Part shown: positions 30,655 through 38,722 of the stretch, in pieces
Layout of the letters: every line of letters begins with the position of its first letter
Numbering within the stretch: position 1 is the stretch's first letter
From: Pseudomonas sp. Z8(2022)
GTDB lineage: Bacteria; Pseudomonadota; Gammaproteobacteria; Pseudomonadales; Pseudomonadaceae
Direction of reading: 5' to 3'
Assembly: GCF_025837155.1 (NCBI RefSeq)
Contig: NZ_CP107549.1
Span: 3,100,001 to 3,164,000 of the forward strand
Length of the DNA: 64,000 bases
Notes under the pieces: model-generated
What the model saw: the letters and a program-made list of their open reading frames with translations, nothing else
Databases searched by the model: none
What the model was told of the DNA's origin: nothing
Program-made: the position numbers and the translations under genes

Positions 30655-31185
30655 ATGCCCAATCCACGGAACCTGCTTCACGCTACCACCGCCCTGCTTG
30701 CGCTCGTCCTGCTGGCAGGCTGCGCCGGACGTGAGCCTGCCACCGACGAGTCCGGCCAGCAGGCCGAATACCCCGTCACCCAGACCGAACAGGATCAGCT
30801 GCGCGAACAGGCCCAGCGTGGCGATCTGGACAGTCAGTTTCAGCTCGGCAGCAGCTACTTCGTCGGCCAACCCGAGAAGAACCTCAGGCAGGCCGAGTAC
30901 TGGTGGAAGCAGGCCGCCGACAAGGGCCACGCCATGGCCGCGGTAAGCCTGGCCTACCTCTATACGGGGCGTGACGCGCCGGAGTTCGCCAACCAGCGCG
31001 ACATGCTCAAGTACCTCAACCAGTCAGCCGCTGCGGGCAACCCCATGGCCCAGCATGTACTGGGCAATCTCTACCGTCGCGGTGAGGGCGGCGTCCCGCG
31101 TGATCCCGACCAGGCCCAGCGTCTGTACCAGAGTGCCTGCCAGCAGAATTACGAGCCGTCCTGCACGGCGCTGGGCCGCCAGTAG
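30655..31185 (+). CDS. Sel1-repeat lipoprotein
   Basis: A 176-residue lipoprotein: the signal ends LVLLAGC, then Sel1/TPR-like repeats (QAEYWWKQAADKGHAMAAVSLAYLYTG, then LNQSAAAGNPMAQHVLGNLYRRGEGG). Such solenoids mediate protein contacts at the envelope. The ATG after CAGGGAGCC places the signal correctly. The product is short, with about three repeats. No partner gene is adjacent. Confidence 0.83.
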   Translation: MPNPRNLLHATTALLALVLLAGCAGREPATDESGQQAEYPVTQTEQDQLREQAQRGDLDSQFQLGSSYFVGQPEKNLRQAEYWWKQAADKGHAMAAVSLAYLYTGRDAPEFANQRDMLKYLNQSAAAGNPMAQHVLGNLYRRGEGGVPRDPDQAQRLYQSACQQNYEPSCTALGRQ

Positions 31186-31248
31186 GTCGGAGTTCCAGTC
31201 TCAGAGCCGGAGCCTTTCCGCCATGCATGGGCACGGTGGCGACGCCCT

Positions 31249-31965
31249 CTACTCGGGGACTTCGACACTGACGTGAATGGCGTCGTGGCGCCAGAACTCC
31301 AGGTCGCAATCGATGATGCGCCCGTGCTGGTCACGGTTGACCCGGGTGATGCGCAGCGCCGGGCTGCCGGGCGCCACGCGGAGGCTGGCGGCTGCTTCGG
31401 CATGCAGGGCGGTGGGCACCATGTCGAAACGCACACGGCCATAGCGAATGCCATATTCGTCGGCATAGAGGTCGGTCAGCGAGCGTGTCAGGTCGAATTC
31501 GAGAATGCCGGGAAAGTAGGCGGGGTTGAGGTAGTGCTCGACATACAGCACCAGGCGCCCGTCGATGCGCCGCGCCCGGCACACCTGATAGACGCTGGAC
31601 AGCGCCGGCAACGCCAGCACCTGACAGATCTGCGCACTGGCCGGTATCAGCCGTGCGCTGAGAACCTCGGTTGCCGGCACCCGCCCCTGCCCGGCGACCA
31701 TGGCGTGGAAGTGGGTACGAACCAGAGGGTTGTAGGCCACCCGCGCGGGTGAAACGAACCAGCCACGGCGCTCCTCGCGGTAGACCAGCCCTTGCGCCTC
31801 CAACTGCCCCAGGGCCTCACGCAGGGTGATGCGCGTGGTGTCGAACAATTCGCTGAGCTTGCGCTCGGCCGGCAGCTTGCTGCCGGAGGGCAGCAATCCA
31901 CGGTCGATCTGCTCCTGCAGGGCGCGGCAGATCACGGTGACGGCCCGAGGCGCTTCTTCGCGCAT
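31249..31965 (-). CDS. GntR-family regulator with UTRA domain (HutC/PhnF type)
   Basis: A 238-residue repressor with an N-terminal winged helix-turn-helix (LPSGSKLPAERKLSELFDTTRITLREAL) and a C-terminal UTRA ligand domain (LYVEHYLNPAYFPGILEFDLTRSLTDLYADEYG). The ATG after GGGGAGAAATTG was chosen; the codon just before it is TTG. UTRA regulators often govern sugar, histidine or phosphonate genes. It diverges from the ABC importer gene, and CTAG-centred palindromes sit in the gap. It is the likely local repressor, with an imported or processed compound as the probable inducer. Confidence 0.88.
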   Translation of the reverse strand: MREEAPRAVTVICRALQEQIDRGLLPSGSKLPAERKLSELFDTTRITLREALGQLEAQGLVYREERRGWFVSPARVAYNPLVRTHFHAMVAGQGRVPATEVLSARLIPASAQICQVLALPALSSVYQVCRARRIDGRLVLYVEHYLNPAYFPGILEFDLTRSLTDLYADEYGIRYGRVRFDMVPTALHAEAAASLRVAPGSPALRITRVNRDQHGRIIDCDLEFWRHDAIHVSVEVPE

Positions 31966-31980
31966 CAATTTCTCCCCTTT

Positions 31981-31992
31981 TGGACTAGTCCA
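31981..31992. promoter_or_regulatory. Perfect palindrome upstream of the GntR gene
   Basis: TGGACTAGTCCA is a perfect 12-base palindrome with a central CTAG, 16 bases from the GntR start. It resembles HutC-subfamily operators (GT-n-TA-n-AC cores with the same symmetry), so autoregulation is plausible. Confidence 0.45.
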
Positions 31993-32042
31993 GCCCCATG
32001 ACAGGGCAAAAATCGCTCGCCCGGACGGGTTACAAGACTAGG

Positions 32043-32057
32043 CAGTCTAGATGACTG
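32043..32057. promoter_or_regulatory. Second CTAG-containing inverted repeat
   Basis: CAGTCTAGATGACTG has five-base arms (CAGTC/GACTG) and the core GTCTAGAT, one base off GTnTAnAC. It lies in the middle of the regulator-importer gap. Confidence 0.4.
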
Positions 32058-32244
32058 ATCGATGACAGCTATGCTGCAAGCACGGCGCATGCCACCGTTC
32101 ACCGCTCTCGCCGCCCCCGCAAATCAACTACTTATCCATGGTCTACGCTTGTGAAGCGCACCGACCGGTTACGCCCAGACATCTGCCAGCTGGGGCCGGA
32201 CATGAAACTGTCATCGAAGGTGCCTAGATTGGCTCGGGTATTGC

Positions 32245-32256
32245 TGATCTAGACCA
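32245..32256. promoter_or_regulatory. Operator-like site before the importer gene
   Basis: TGATCTAGACCA differs by one base from TGGTCTAGACCA, the symmetric operator form of several UTRA repressors. It ends 28 bases before the binding-protein start, where a repressor would block transcription. Confidence 0.5.
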
Positions 32257-32284
32257 ACACTCTCTCACTGCAAAGGAGTTTCCG

Positions 32285-33343
32285 ATGAAACAACTGCTGC
32301 TGGCTTCACTGATGGGCTCTGCCATTGCCCTGGCGACCTCCGCCATGGCCGAAGGTACCGACCTGGAGGCACTGGAAAAGGCTGCACGCGCCGAAGGTGC
32401 GGTCAATAGCGTGGGGATGCCCGACAGTTGGGCCAACTGGAAAGACACCTGGGCCGACCTGGCCAGGCTCTACGGCCTCAAGCATCAGGACACCGACATG
32501 AGCTCGGCGCAGGAAATCGCCAAGTTCGCCGCCGAGAAGGATAACGCCACCGCCGATATCGGCGATGTCGGCGCCGCCTTCGGCCCCATCGCCGTGCAGC
32601 AGGGCGTGACTCAGCCGTACAAGCCGAGCACCTGGGATCAGATTCCGGACTGGGCCAAGGATCAGGACGGCCACTGGTTGCTCGCCTACACCGGCTCGAT
32701 CGCCTTCATCGTCAACAAGCAACTGGTCAAGGACGTGCCACGCTCCTGGGCCGACCTCAAGACCGGCACCTACAAGGTCGCCGCCGGTGACGTCAGCACC
32801 GCCGCACAGGCCACCAACGGTGTACTGGCTGCGGCCATTGCTCTGGGCGGTAACGAAAGCAACATCCAGCCTGCTCTGGACCTGTACGCGGACCTGGCCA
32901 AACAGCGCCGCCTGTCGCTGGCCAACCCGACCATCCAGACCCTGGAGAAAGGCGAGGTGGAAGTCGGCGTGGTGTGGGACTTCAACGGTCTGTCCTACCG
33001 CGACCAGATCGACCCCGAGCGCTTCGAGGTGCTGATCCCGTCCGATGGCTCGGTGATCTCCGGCTACAGCACCATCATCAACAAATGGGCGAAGAACCCC
33101 AATGCGGCCAAACTGGCCCGCGAGTACATCCTCAGCGACGCCGGCCAGATCAACCTGGCCAAGGGTCACGCCCGTCCGATCCGCGCCGAGCATATCGACA
33201 TGCCGGCCGAGGTACAGGCCAAGCTGCTGCCGCAGGAGCAGTACGCCAAGGTTCAGCCGGTCAAGGACGCCGCTGCCTGGGAAGCCACCTCCAAAGCCCT
33301 GCCGCGCCTTTGGCAGGAGCACGTGATCATCAACATGAACTGA
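32285..33343 (+). CDS. ABC importer periplasmic binding protein of the phosphoester locus
   Basis: A 352-residue exported protein with signal MKQLLLASLMGSAIALATSAMA followed by a type II binding fold of the iron/thiamine/2-aminoethylphosphonate superfamily: VNSVGMPDSWANWKDTWADL near the mature start, DIGDVGAAFGPIAVQQGV, and VEVGVVWDFNGLSYRDQI. CAAAGGAG precedes the ATG. The ligand is unknown. The architecture (UTRA regulator, binding protein, two permeases, ATPase) parallels phnRSTUV of Salmonella, which imports 2-aminoethylphosphonate. The companion hydrolases argue for a phosphonate or phosphate ester. Confidence 0.82.
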   Translation: MKQLLLASLMGSAIALATSAMAEGTDLEALEKAARAEGAVNSVGMPDSWANWKDTWADLARLYGLKHQDTDMSSAQEIAKFAAEKDNATADIGDVGAAFGPIAVQQGVTQPYKPSTWDQIPDWAKDQDGHWLLAYTGSIAFIVNKQLVKDVPRSWADLKTGTYKVAAGDVSTAAQATNGVLAAAIALGGNESNIQPALDLYADLAKQRRLSLANPTIQTLEKGEVEVGVVWDFNGLSYRDQIDPERFEVLIPSDGSVISGYSTIINKWAKNPNAAKLAREYILSDAGQINLAKGHARPIRAEHIDMPAEVQAKLLPQEQYAKVQPVKDAAAWEATSKALPRLWQEHVIINMN

Positions 33344-33367
33344 TGCGCGCCTCCCCGTCATTGATTT

Positions 33368-33601
33368 GTAGTCCGGATGAAATCCGAGGGTATGTTCACA
33401 TAAGAGTGACTGAACACGATCAGTCCCCTCGCCCCTCAGGGGAGAGGGTTAGGGAGAGGGGAAAACGGGCGACCTCGCTATGTTCTGCCCTCTCCCCCAG
33501 CCCCTCTCCCATAAATGGGAGAGGGGAGCTGATCGCGCACAGGTTAAGTGAGTAGCGTCAGGGGCAATTGCAGAAAATGCCCCGGATTGCATCCGGGCTA
33601 C
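33368..33601. repeat. Composite extragenic repeat: two half-REPs flanking CCTCTCCC hairpins
   Basis: GTAGTCCGGATGAAATCCG (33368-33386) and CGGATTGCATCCGGGCTAC (33583-33601) are opposed halves of the element seen at 6.4 kb. Between them lies a CCTCTCCC-type unit whose clearest hairpin is CCCCTCTCCCAT with ATGGGAGAGGGG (33501-33526). It separates the binding-protein gene from the rest of the operon and may reduce downstream expression. Confidence 0.8.
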
Positions 33602-33620
33602 GACCGAACGAGAGAAATCC

Positions 33621-34427
33621 ATGAAGCACAACGTCATCCTGGTGGTACTGGATGGCCTGAGCTATCAGGTGGCCCAGCACGCGCTGGGCCACCTGTTGGC
33701 TTACTGCCAGGCCGGACGCGCCGTGCTGTACAAGCTCGACTGCGCACTGCCGGCACTGTCCCGCCCGCTCTATGAATGCATCCTCACCGGCGTGCCGCCC
33801 ATCGAAAGCAGCATCGTGCACAACGATGTGGTGCGCCTGTCGAATCAGCGCAGCGTCTTCCATTACGCCCGTGATGCCGGTCTGACGACAGCCGCCGCGG
33901 CCTATCACTGGGTCAGCGAACTGTACAACCGAGCGCCCTTCCAGGCCGCACGCGACCGCCACACCAGTGACGAGTCGCTGCCAATCCAGCACGGCCACTT
34001 CTATTACGCCGACCACTATCCGGATTCGCACCTGTTCGCCGATGCCGACAGCCTGCGCCAGCGCTACCAGCCGAACCTCTTGCTGGTGCACCCGATGAAC
34101 ATCGACGACGCCGGCCACAAGCATGGCCTCGACAGTCCGCAGTACCGCAACTCGGCGCGCATGGCCGACGTATTGCTGGCCGAATACATCCAGACCTGGC
34201 TCGACGCCGGCTACCAGATCCTGGTGACGGCCGACCATGGCATGAATGCCGACCGCAGCCACAACGGCCTGCTGCCGGAAGAGCGCGAAGTGCCGCTGAT
34301 CGTCATCGGCGATGCCTTCAGCCTCGATCCGGCAGCCCGCCCGCAGCAGACCGAGCTATGCGGCACAGTCTGCCAGCTGCTCGGCGTGGCCCATGACAAA
34401 CCCTGGTGCAGAGAGTTGCTCGCATGA
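33621..34427 (+). CDS. Alkaline-phosphatase-superfamily hydrolase (phosphodiesterase / PhnA-like)
   Basis: A 268-residue protein of the type I phosphodiesterase/nucleotide pyrophosphatase group. The metal ligands can be followed: Asp11 (VVLDGLS), Asp162-Asp163 and His166 (NIDDAGHKHG), Asp205-His206 (TADHGMN) and His214. The nucleophile appears to be Ser47 (ALPALSRPLY) where relatives often have Thr. There is no signal peptide, so it should act on an imported substrate in the cytoplasm. Phosphonoacetate hydrolase and NPP enzymes share this core but are longer. The stop overlaps the permease start by four bases, tying it to import. Confidence 0.8.
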   Translation: MKHNVILVVLDGLSYQVAQHALGHLLAYCQAGRAVLYKLDCALPALSRPLYECILTGVPPIESSIVHNDVVRLSNQRSVFHYARDAGLTTAAAAYHWVSELYNRAPFQAARDRHTSDESLPIQHGHFYYADHYPDSHLFADADSLRQRYQPNLLLVHPMNIDDAGHKHGLDSPQYRNSARMADVLLAEYIQTWLDAGYQILVTADHGMNADRSHNGLLPEEREVPLIVIGDAFSLDPAARPQQTELCGTVCQLLGVAHDKPWCRELLA

Positions 34428-35266
34428 AGTCGTCCATCTCCAGCAAGGGCTGGGCACTGCTGTGCCTGGTGCCCTTCGCCGTGTTCTTCTTCGCCTTCCA
34501 GATCGCGCCGCTGGCTTGGGTGGCGAGCAACAGCCTGAACACCAGCGCCGGCTGGGGCCTGGGCAACTTCCAGCAGGCCTTTTCCTCGCCCTTCTACCGC
34601 CAGGCCATGCGCCACAGCCTGGAAGTTGCCTTCTGGTCGAGCCTGTTCGGCATCGTCATCGCCATCATCGGCAGCTATTCGTTGCGCCAGGTCAGCAGCC
34701 GCCTGCGCGATTTCGTCATGGCCTTCTCCAACATGACCAGCAACTTCTCCGGCGTGCCGCTGGCCTTCGCCTTCATCATCCTGCTCGGCTTCAATGGCGC
34801 GCTGACCATCCTGCTCAAGCAGATGGGCGTGATCGAGGACTTCAACCTCTATTCCAAGACCGGTCTGATCGTTCTCTACACCTACTTCCAGATTCCGCTG
34901 GGCGTGCTGCTGCTCTACCCGGCCTTCGACGCCCTGCGTGAAGACTGGCGCGAGTCGGCCGAGCTGCTCGGCGCCAGCAACTGGCAGTTCTGGCGCCACA
35001 TCGGCCTGCCGGTGCTGACCCCGGCGCTGCTCGGCACCTTCGTCATCCTGCTGGCCAATGCACTCGGCGCCTACGCCACGGTGTATGCGCTGACTACCGG
35101 CAACTTCAACATCCTGCCGATCCGTATCGCTGCGATGGTCTCCGGCGACATCTTCCTCGACCCGAACATGGCCAGCGCACTGGCGATGGTGCTGGTCGGC
35201 CTGATGACCCTGATCACCATCGTCCACCAATGGCTGCTGCGCCGGAGCTACCATGTCGCCCGCTGA
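34424..35266 (+). CDS. ABC importer permease, first subunit
   Basis: A 280-residue inner-membrane protein with about six helices and the cytoplasmic EAA-type loop ESAELLGASNWQFWRHIGLP that docks the ATPase. The ATG overlaps the hydrolase stop (ATGA), so translation is coupled. It matches the PhnU/CysT-like permeases that pair with iron/thiamine-type binding proteins. The in-frame codon at 34406 adds six residues and lacks a ribosome site. Confidence 0.88.
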   Translation: MKSSISSKGWALLCLVPFAVFFFAFQIAPLAWVASNSLNTSAGWGLGNFQQAFSSPFYRQAMRHSLEVAFWSSLFGIVIAIIGSYSLRQVSSRLRDFVMAFSNMTSNFSGVPLAFAFIILLGFNGALTILLKQMGVIEDFNLYSKTGLIVLYTYFQIPLGVLLLYPAFDALREDWRESAELLGASNWQFWRHIGLPVLTPALLGTFVILLANALGAYATVYALTTGNFNILPIRIAAMVSGDIFLDPNMASALAMVLVGLMTLITIVHQWLLRRSYHVAR

Positions 35267-36047
35267 AAAACGCTCGCCGCTGTTCCACCAGCTGGTGGTC
35301 TACCTGCTGTTTCTGATCCTGCTGCTGCCGCTGCTCGGCACCCTGGTGTATTCGCTGTCCACCAGCTGGTCGGCAACCATCCTGCCCAGCGGATTCACCT
35401 TCAAGTGGTACGTGGCGCTGTGGAGCGATGCGCGCTTTCTCGCCGCCTTCGGCCGCTCGCTGCTGGTGTGCTTCGGCGCCCTGGCCCTGGCGCTACTGCT
35501 GATCCTGCCGCTGCTGTTCGTGGTCAACTACCACTTCCCCAAGCTCGATGGCGTGATGAACGTGCTGATCCTGCTGCCGTTCGCCATTCCGCCGGTGGTG
35601 TCCTCGGTGGGCCTGATGCAGCTGTTCGCCGCCGGCCCGCTGCCGATCCTGGGTACACCGTGGATCCTCATCGGCTGCTACTTCACCATCGCACTGCCCT
35701 TCATGTACCGGGCGATCACCAACAACCTGCAGGCGATCAACCTGCGCGATCTGATGGATGCCGCCCACCTGCTCGGTGCCAGCACCTGGCGCGCGGCGTT
35801 CATGGTGGTGCTGCCGAATCTGCGCAAGGGCCTCATGGTTTCGGTGTTCCTGTCCTTCAGCTTCCTGTTCGGCGAGTTCGTCTTCGCCAACCTGCTGGTG
35901 GGTAGCCGCTACGAGACACTGCAGGTGTACCTGTACAACATGCGCAACGACAGCGGCCATTTCACCAGCGCCCTGGTGATCTCCTATTTCATGTTCGTGC
36001 TGCTGATGACCTGGGCAGCCAACCGCCTGAACAAGGACAAGTCATGA
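35253..36047 (+). CDS. ABC importer permease, second subunit
   Basis: A 264-residue membrane protein with about six helices and the ATPase-contact loop DAAHLLGASTWRAAFMVVLP. It overlaps the first permease by 14 bases and the ATPase gene by four, as expected for stoichiometric subunits. The N-terminal LVVYLLFLILLLPLLGTLVYSLSTSW is the first helix. Confidence 0.88.
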   Translation: MSPAEKRSPLFHQLVVYLLFLILLLPLLGTLVYSLSTSWSATILPSGFTFKWYVALWSDARFLAAFGRSLLVCFGALALALLLILPLLFVVNYHFPKLDGVMNVLILLPFAIPPVVSSVGLMQLFAAGPLPILGTPWILIGCYFTIALPFMYRAITNNLQAINLRDLMDAAHLLGASTWRAAFMVVLPNLRKGLMVSVFLSFSFLFGEFVFANLLVGSRYETLQVYLYNMRNDSGHFTSALVISYFMFVLLMTWAANRLNKDKS

Positions 36048-37030
36048 GTTTTCTGCATATCCGTAACCTGCACAAAAGCTACGGTCCGACGACGATTTTC
36101 ACCGACATCAACATCGAGATCGGCCAGGGCCAGTTCATCACCCTGCTCGGCCCTTCCGGCTGCGGCAAGTCCACCCTGCTGCGCTGCATCGCCGGTCTGA
36201 CGGCGGTAGACAGCGGACAGATCCTTCTCGACGGCCAGGATCTGGTACCGATGCCGCCGCAGAAACGCGGCATCGGCATGGTGTTCCAGAGCTATGCGCT
36301 GTTCCCCAACATGACCGTGACACAGAACGTCGCCTTCGGCCTGCGCATGCAGAAGGTGCCTGGCGCCGAAGCCAGCAAGCGGGTCGCCGAAGCACTGGAA
36401 CTGGTGGAGCTGAACGACTATGCCGCGCGCTATCCGCACCAGCTTTCCGGCGGTCAGTGCCAGCGCGTGGCCCTCGCCCGCTCCCTGGTTACCCGCCCGC
36501 GCCTGCTGCTGCTCGACGAGCCGCTATCGGCGCTGGATGCGCGCATCCGCAAGCACCTGCGTGAACAGATTCGCGCGATCCAGCGCGAGCTGGGCCTGAC
36601 CACCATTTTCGTCACCCACGACCAGGAAGAAGCCCTGGTGCTGTCCGACCGCATCGTGCTGATGAACGGCGGCCAGATCGTCCAGAGCGGCGACGCCGAA
36701 ACCCTCTACACCGCGCCGGCCGATGCATTTGCTGCCGGCTTCATCGGCAACTACAACCTGCTCGACGCCGAGGCTGCCAGCCGTCTGCTGCAGCGCCCGG
36801 TGAACAGCCGCGTGGCAATTCGCCCGGAGGCCATCCAGATCGGCGGCCTCGGCATCGAAGGCACCATCCTCAGCCATAGCCTGCTGGGCAACGTCGTGCG
36901 TTACCGGGTCGAGGCGCGCGGCGTCGAACTGCTGGTAGACGTGCTCAACCGCTGCGCCGCCGACCTGCACCGCGACGGACAGAGCGTCAGCCTGGCCATC
37001 GGCGCCGATGCGATCCGGGAGGTGGCGTAA
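36044..37030 (+). CDS. ABC importer ATPase
   Basis: A 328-residue nucleotide-binding subunit: Walker A GPSGCGKST (36-44), signature LSGGQCQRVALARSL, Walker B LLLLDEP, and the H-loop FVTHDQEEAL. The C-terminal 90 residues form a TOBE-type regulatory domain (VAIRPEAIQIGGLGIEGTIL). It overlaps the permease gene upstream and shares one base with the HAD gene downstream, so all are one operon. Family resemblance is to PotA/PhnT-like ATPases. Confidence 0.93.
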   Translation: MSFLHIRNLHKSYGPTTIFTDINIEIGQGQFITLLGPSGCGKSTLLRCIAGLTAVDSGQILLDGQDLVPMPPQKRGIGMVFQSYALFPNMTVTQNVAFGLRMQKVPGAEASKRVAEALELVELNDYAARYPHQLSGGQCQRVALARSLVTRPRLLLLDEPLSALDARIRKHLREQIRAIQRELGLTTIFVTHDQEEALVLSDRIVLMNGGQIVQSGDAETLYTAPADAFAAGFIGNYNLLDAEAASRLLQRPVNSRVAIRPEAIQIGGLGIEGTILSHSLLGNVVRYRVEARGVELLVDVLNRCAADLHRDGQSVSLAIGADAIREVA

Positions 37031-37683
37031 TGGCCCTGGCGATTTTCGACCTCGACGAGACGCTGATCCACGGCGACTGCGCGAGTCTGTGGACACTGGA
37101 AATGGTGAAGATCGGCTGGGCCGATGGTGAATCCTTCATCGCCCACGAGCAGGAGCTGATGCGCCAGTACTCCGCCGGCACCCTGGCCATGGAGGATTAT
37201 ATGGCCTTCACCCTGTCGCCGCTGGTCGGTCGAACGCCCGAGGAAGTCGCCCATGTGGTCGAACCCTTCGTCGAGGACGTGATCGAGCCGATCTTCTACA
37301 GCGACGCCAGCCGCACTCTCGCCGCGCATCGCGCCGCCGGCGACCGCCTGCTGGTGATCTCTGCCTCGGCGCATTTCCTGGTCAGCGCCATCGCCGAACG
37401 CTTCGGCATCGACGAGGTGCTGGCCATCGACCTTGAGCAGCAGCACGGCTTCTATACCGGGCGCACCCAGGGCGTACTGACCTACCGCGAGGGCAAGGTA
37501 ATCCGCCTGCAAAACTGGCTGGCCGAGCAAGGGGAGAGTCTGGACGGCGCCAGCTTCTATTCCGATTCACGCAATGACCTGCCCTTGCTGCAGCTGGTGG
37601 ACAAGCCCTTCACCGTCAATCCCGATTCAACCCTGCGCGCCCATGCCGAACAGGCCGGCTGGCCGATACTCAGCTGGAGCTGA
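37030..37683 (+). CDS. HAD-superfamily IB phosphatase
   Basis: A 217-residue phosphatase with the nucleophile motif DLDET (Asp7, Asp9) in AIFDLDETLIHGD. It also has motif II in LLVISASAHFL, motif III KVIRLQNWL with the lysine, and motif IV YSDSRNDLPLL. The helical cap between residues 15 and 90 is of SerB/phosphocholine-phosphatase type. The start overlaps the ATPase stop. It probably removes phosphate from the product of the alkaline-phosphatase-like enzyme or from the imported compound itself. Substrate identity is inference. Confidence 0.88.
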   Translation: MALAIFDLDETLIHGDCASLWTLEMVKIGWADGESFIAHEQELMRQYSAGTLAMEDYMAFTLSPLVGRTPEEVAHVVEPFVEDVIEPIFYSDASRTLAAHRAAGDRLLVISASAHFLVSAIAERFGIDEVLAIDLEQQHGFYTGRTQGVLTYREGKVIRLQNWLAEQGESLDGASFYSDSRNDLPLLQLVDKPFTVNPDSTLRAHAEQAGWPILSWS

Positions 37684-37724
37684 AGGGCGTGCCGAGCACA
37701 TCTCCAGCGCAGCTCGGCGCTGCC

Positions 37725-38579
37725 TCATCCGCCCATGATTCCTTCGCAGGCCTCGATCAACGCCGCAGCCAGTTCCCGCGCATAGCCGGGCAACTGGTTG
37801 CGTGCGTGCAGCGCCACTTCCACCGGGGCTACCGGGGCGAAGCCTTCGGCCTCGCCCAATTCACGATGCGCGGCGGTGATCAGCCGGCGCGGCAACAGAG
37901 TCAGTCCCAGACCGCCCTCGGCCGCGGCGCTGACACCGGGCAAACTGCTGCTGACATAGGCGATGCGCCAGGGCTTGCCCATGGCATCCAGCGCGTGCGT
38001 CATTTCCAGGCGATACAGCCCGTTGGGCGGAAACACCGCCAGCGGCACCGGGTTGCGCACCAGCACCGGACGCGCACGGCTGTCCAGCCAGGCCACCGGC
38101 TCCGCCCAGCTGGCCAGCCCCTTGGCGCTACCGGCGCGCTGTTTGATCAACGCCAGGTCCAGTTCGCCCGCATTGAACGCGCGCCATACGTCATGGCTGA
38201 GGCCACTGGTGATCTCCAGACGAATGCCCGGATGCGCATCGGCGAAATCGGCCAGGTAGGGGGTCAGGCTGTTGGCGGCGAAATCATCCGGCACGCCGAG
38301 ACGCACCTCCCCCTCCACCGCGCTCTGCCCAAGTGCCAGCATCGCTTCGTCCATCAGCGCGACGATGCGGTTGGCATAACCCAGCAGGCGCTCGCCTTCG
38401 GTAGTGGTCACCACATAGCGGCCACTGCGGTCGAGCAACTCGGCGCCAAGTTGCTCTTCCAGACGCCGTACCTGCTGACTGACCGTCGACTGCGTCAGGT
38501 GCAGGCTGGCCGCTGCACGGGTGAAACCACCAGTCTGCACCACGGTGAGAAAACTGCGTAACAGCACAGGATCAAGCAT
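37725..38579 (-). CDS. LysR-family transcriptional regulator
   Basis: A 284-residue LysR protein: the N-terminal helix-turn-helix reads LLRSFLTVVQTGGFTRAAASLHLTQSTVSQQVRRLEEQLG and the rest is a two-lobed effector domain. The ATG following GGTGGCGAC was preferred. In-frame ATGs at 38591-38594 would add a few residues. It diverges from the ureidoglycine aminohydrolase gene, so it may control it, though the effector is unknown. It converges on the HAD phosphatase gene. Confidence 0.85.
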   Translation of the reverse strand: MLDPVLLRSFLTVVQTGGFTRAAASLHLTQSTVSQQVRRLEEQLGAELLDRSGRYVVTTTEGERLLGYANRIVALMDEAMLALGQSAVEGEVRLGVPDDFAANSLTPYLADFADAHPGIRLEITSGLSHDVWRAFNAGELDLALIKQRAGSAKGLASWAEPVAWLDSRARPVLVRNPVPLAVFPPNGLYRLEMTHALDAMGKPWRIAYVSSSLPGVSAAAEGGLGLTLLPRRLITAAHRELGEAEGFAPVAPVEVALHARNQLPGYARELAAALIEACEGIMGG

Positions 38580-38722
38580 GTCGCCACCCATCATGAAATC
38601 CACTGATAGGCATTCTACTATTTAATTTCCGAATCCATGCACAAGTTCCTATAGTGCATGGGAGTCAATTTTCCGCGCCGGGACCGATCCCTGCGCCATT
38701 CACCCGCCGAGGCAATCTCTCG

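Noticed and set aside
33368-33601. CRISPR-like array
   Set aside because: The repeats are palindromic extragenic units of unequal spacing without regular spacers or cas genes.
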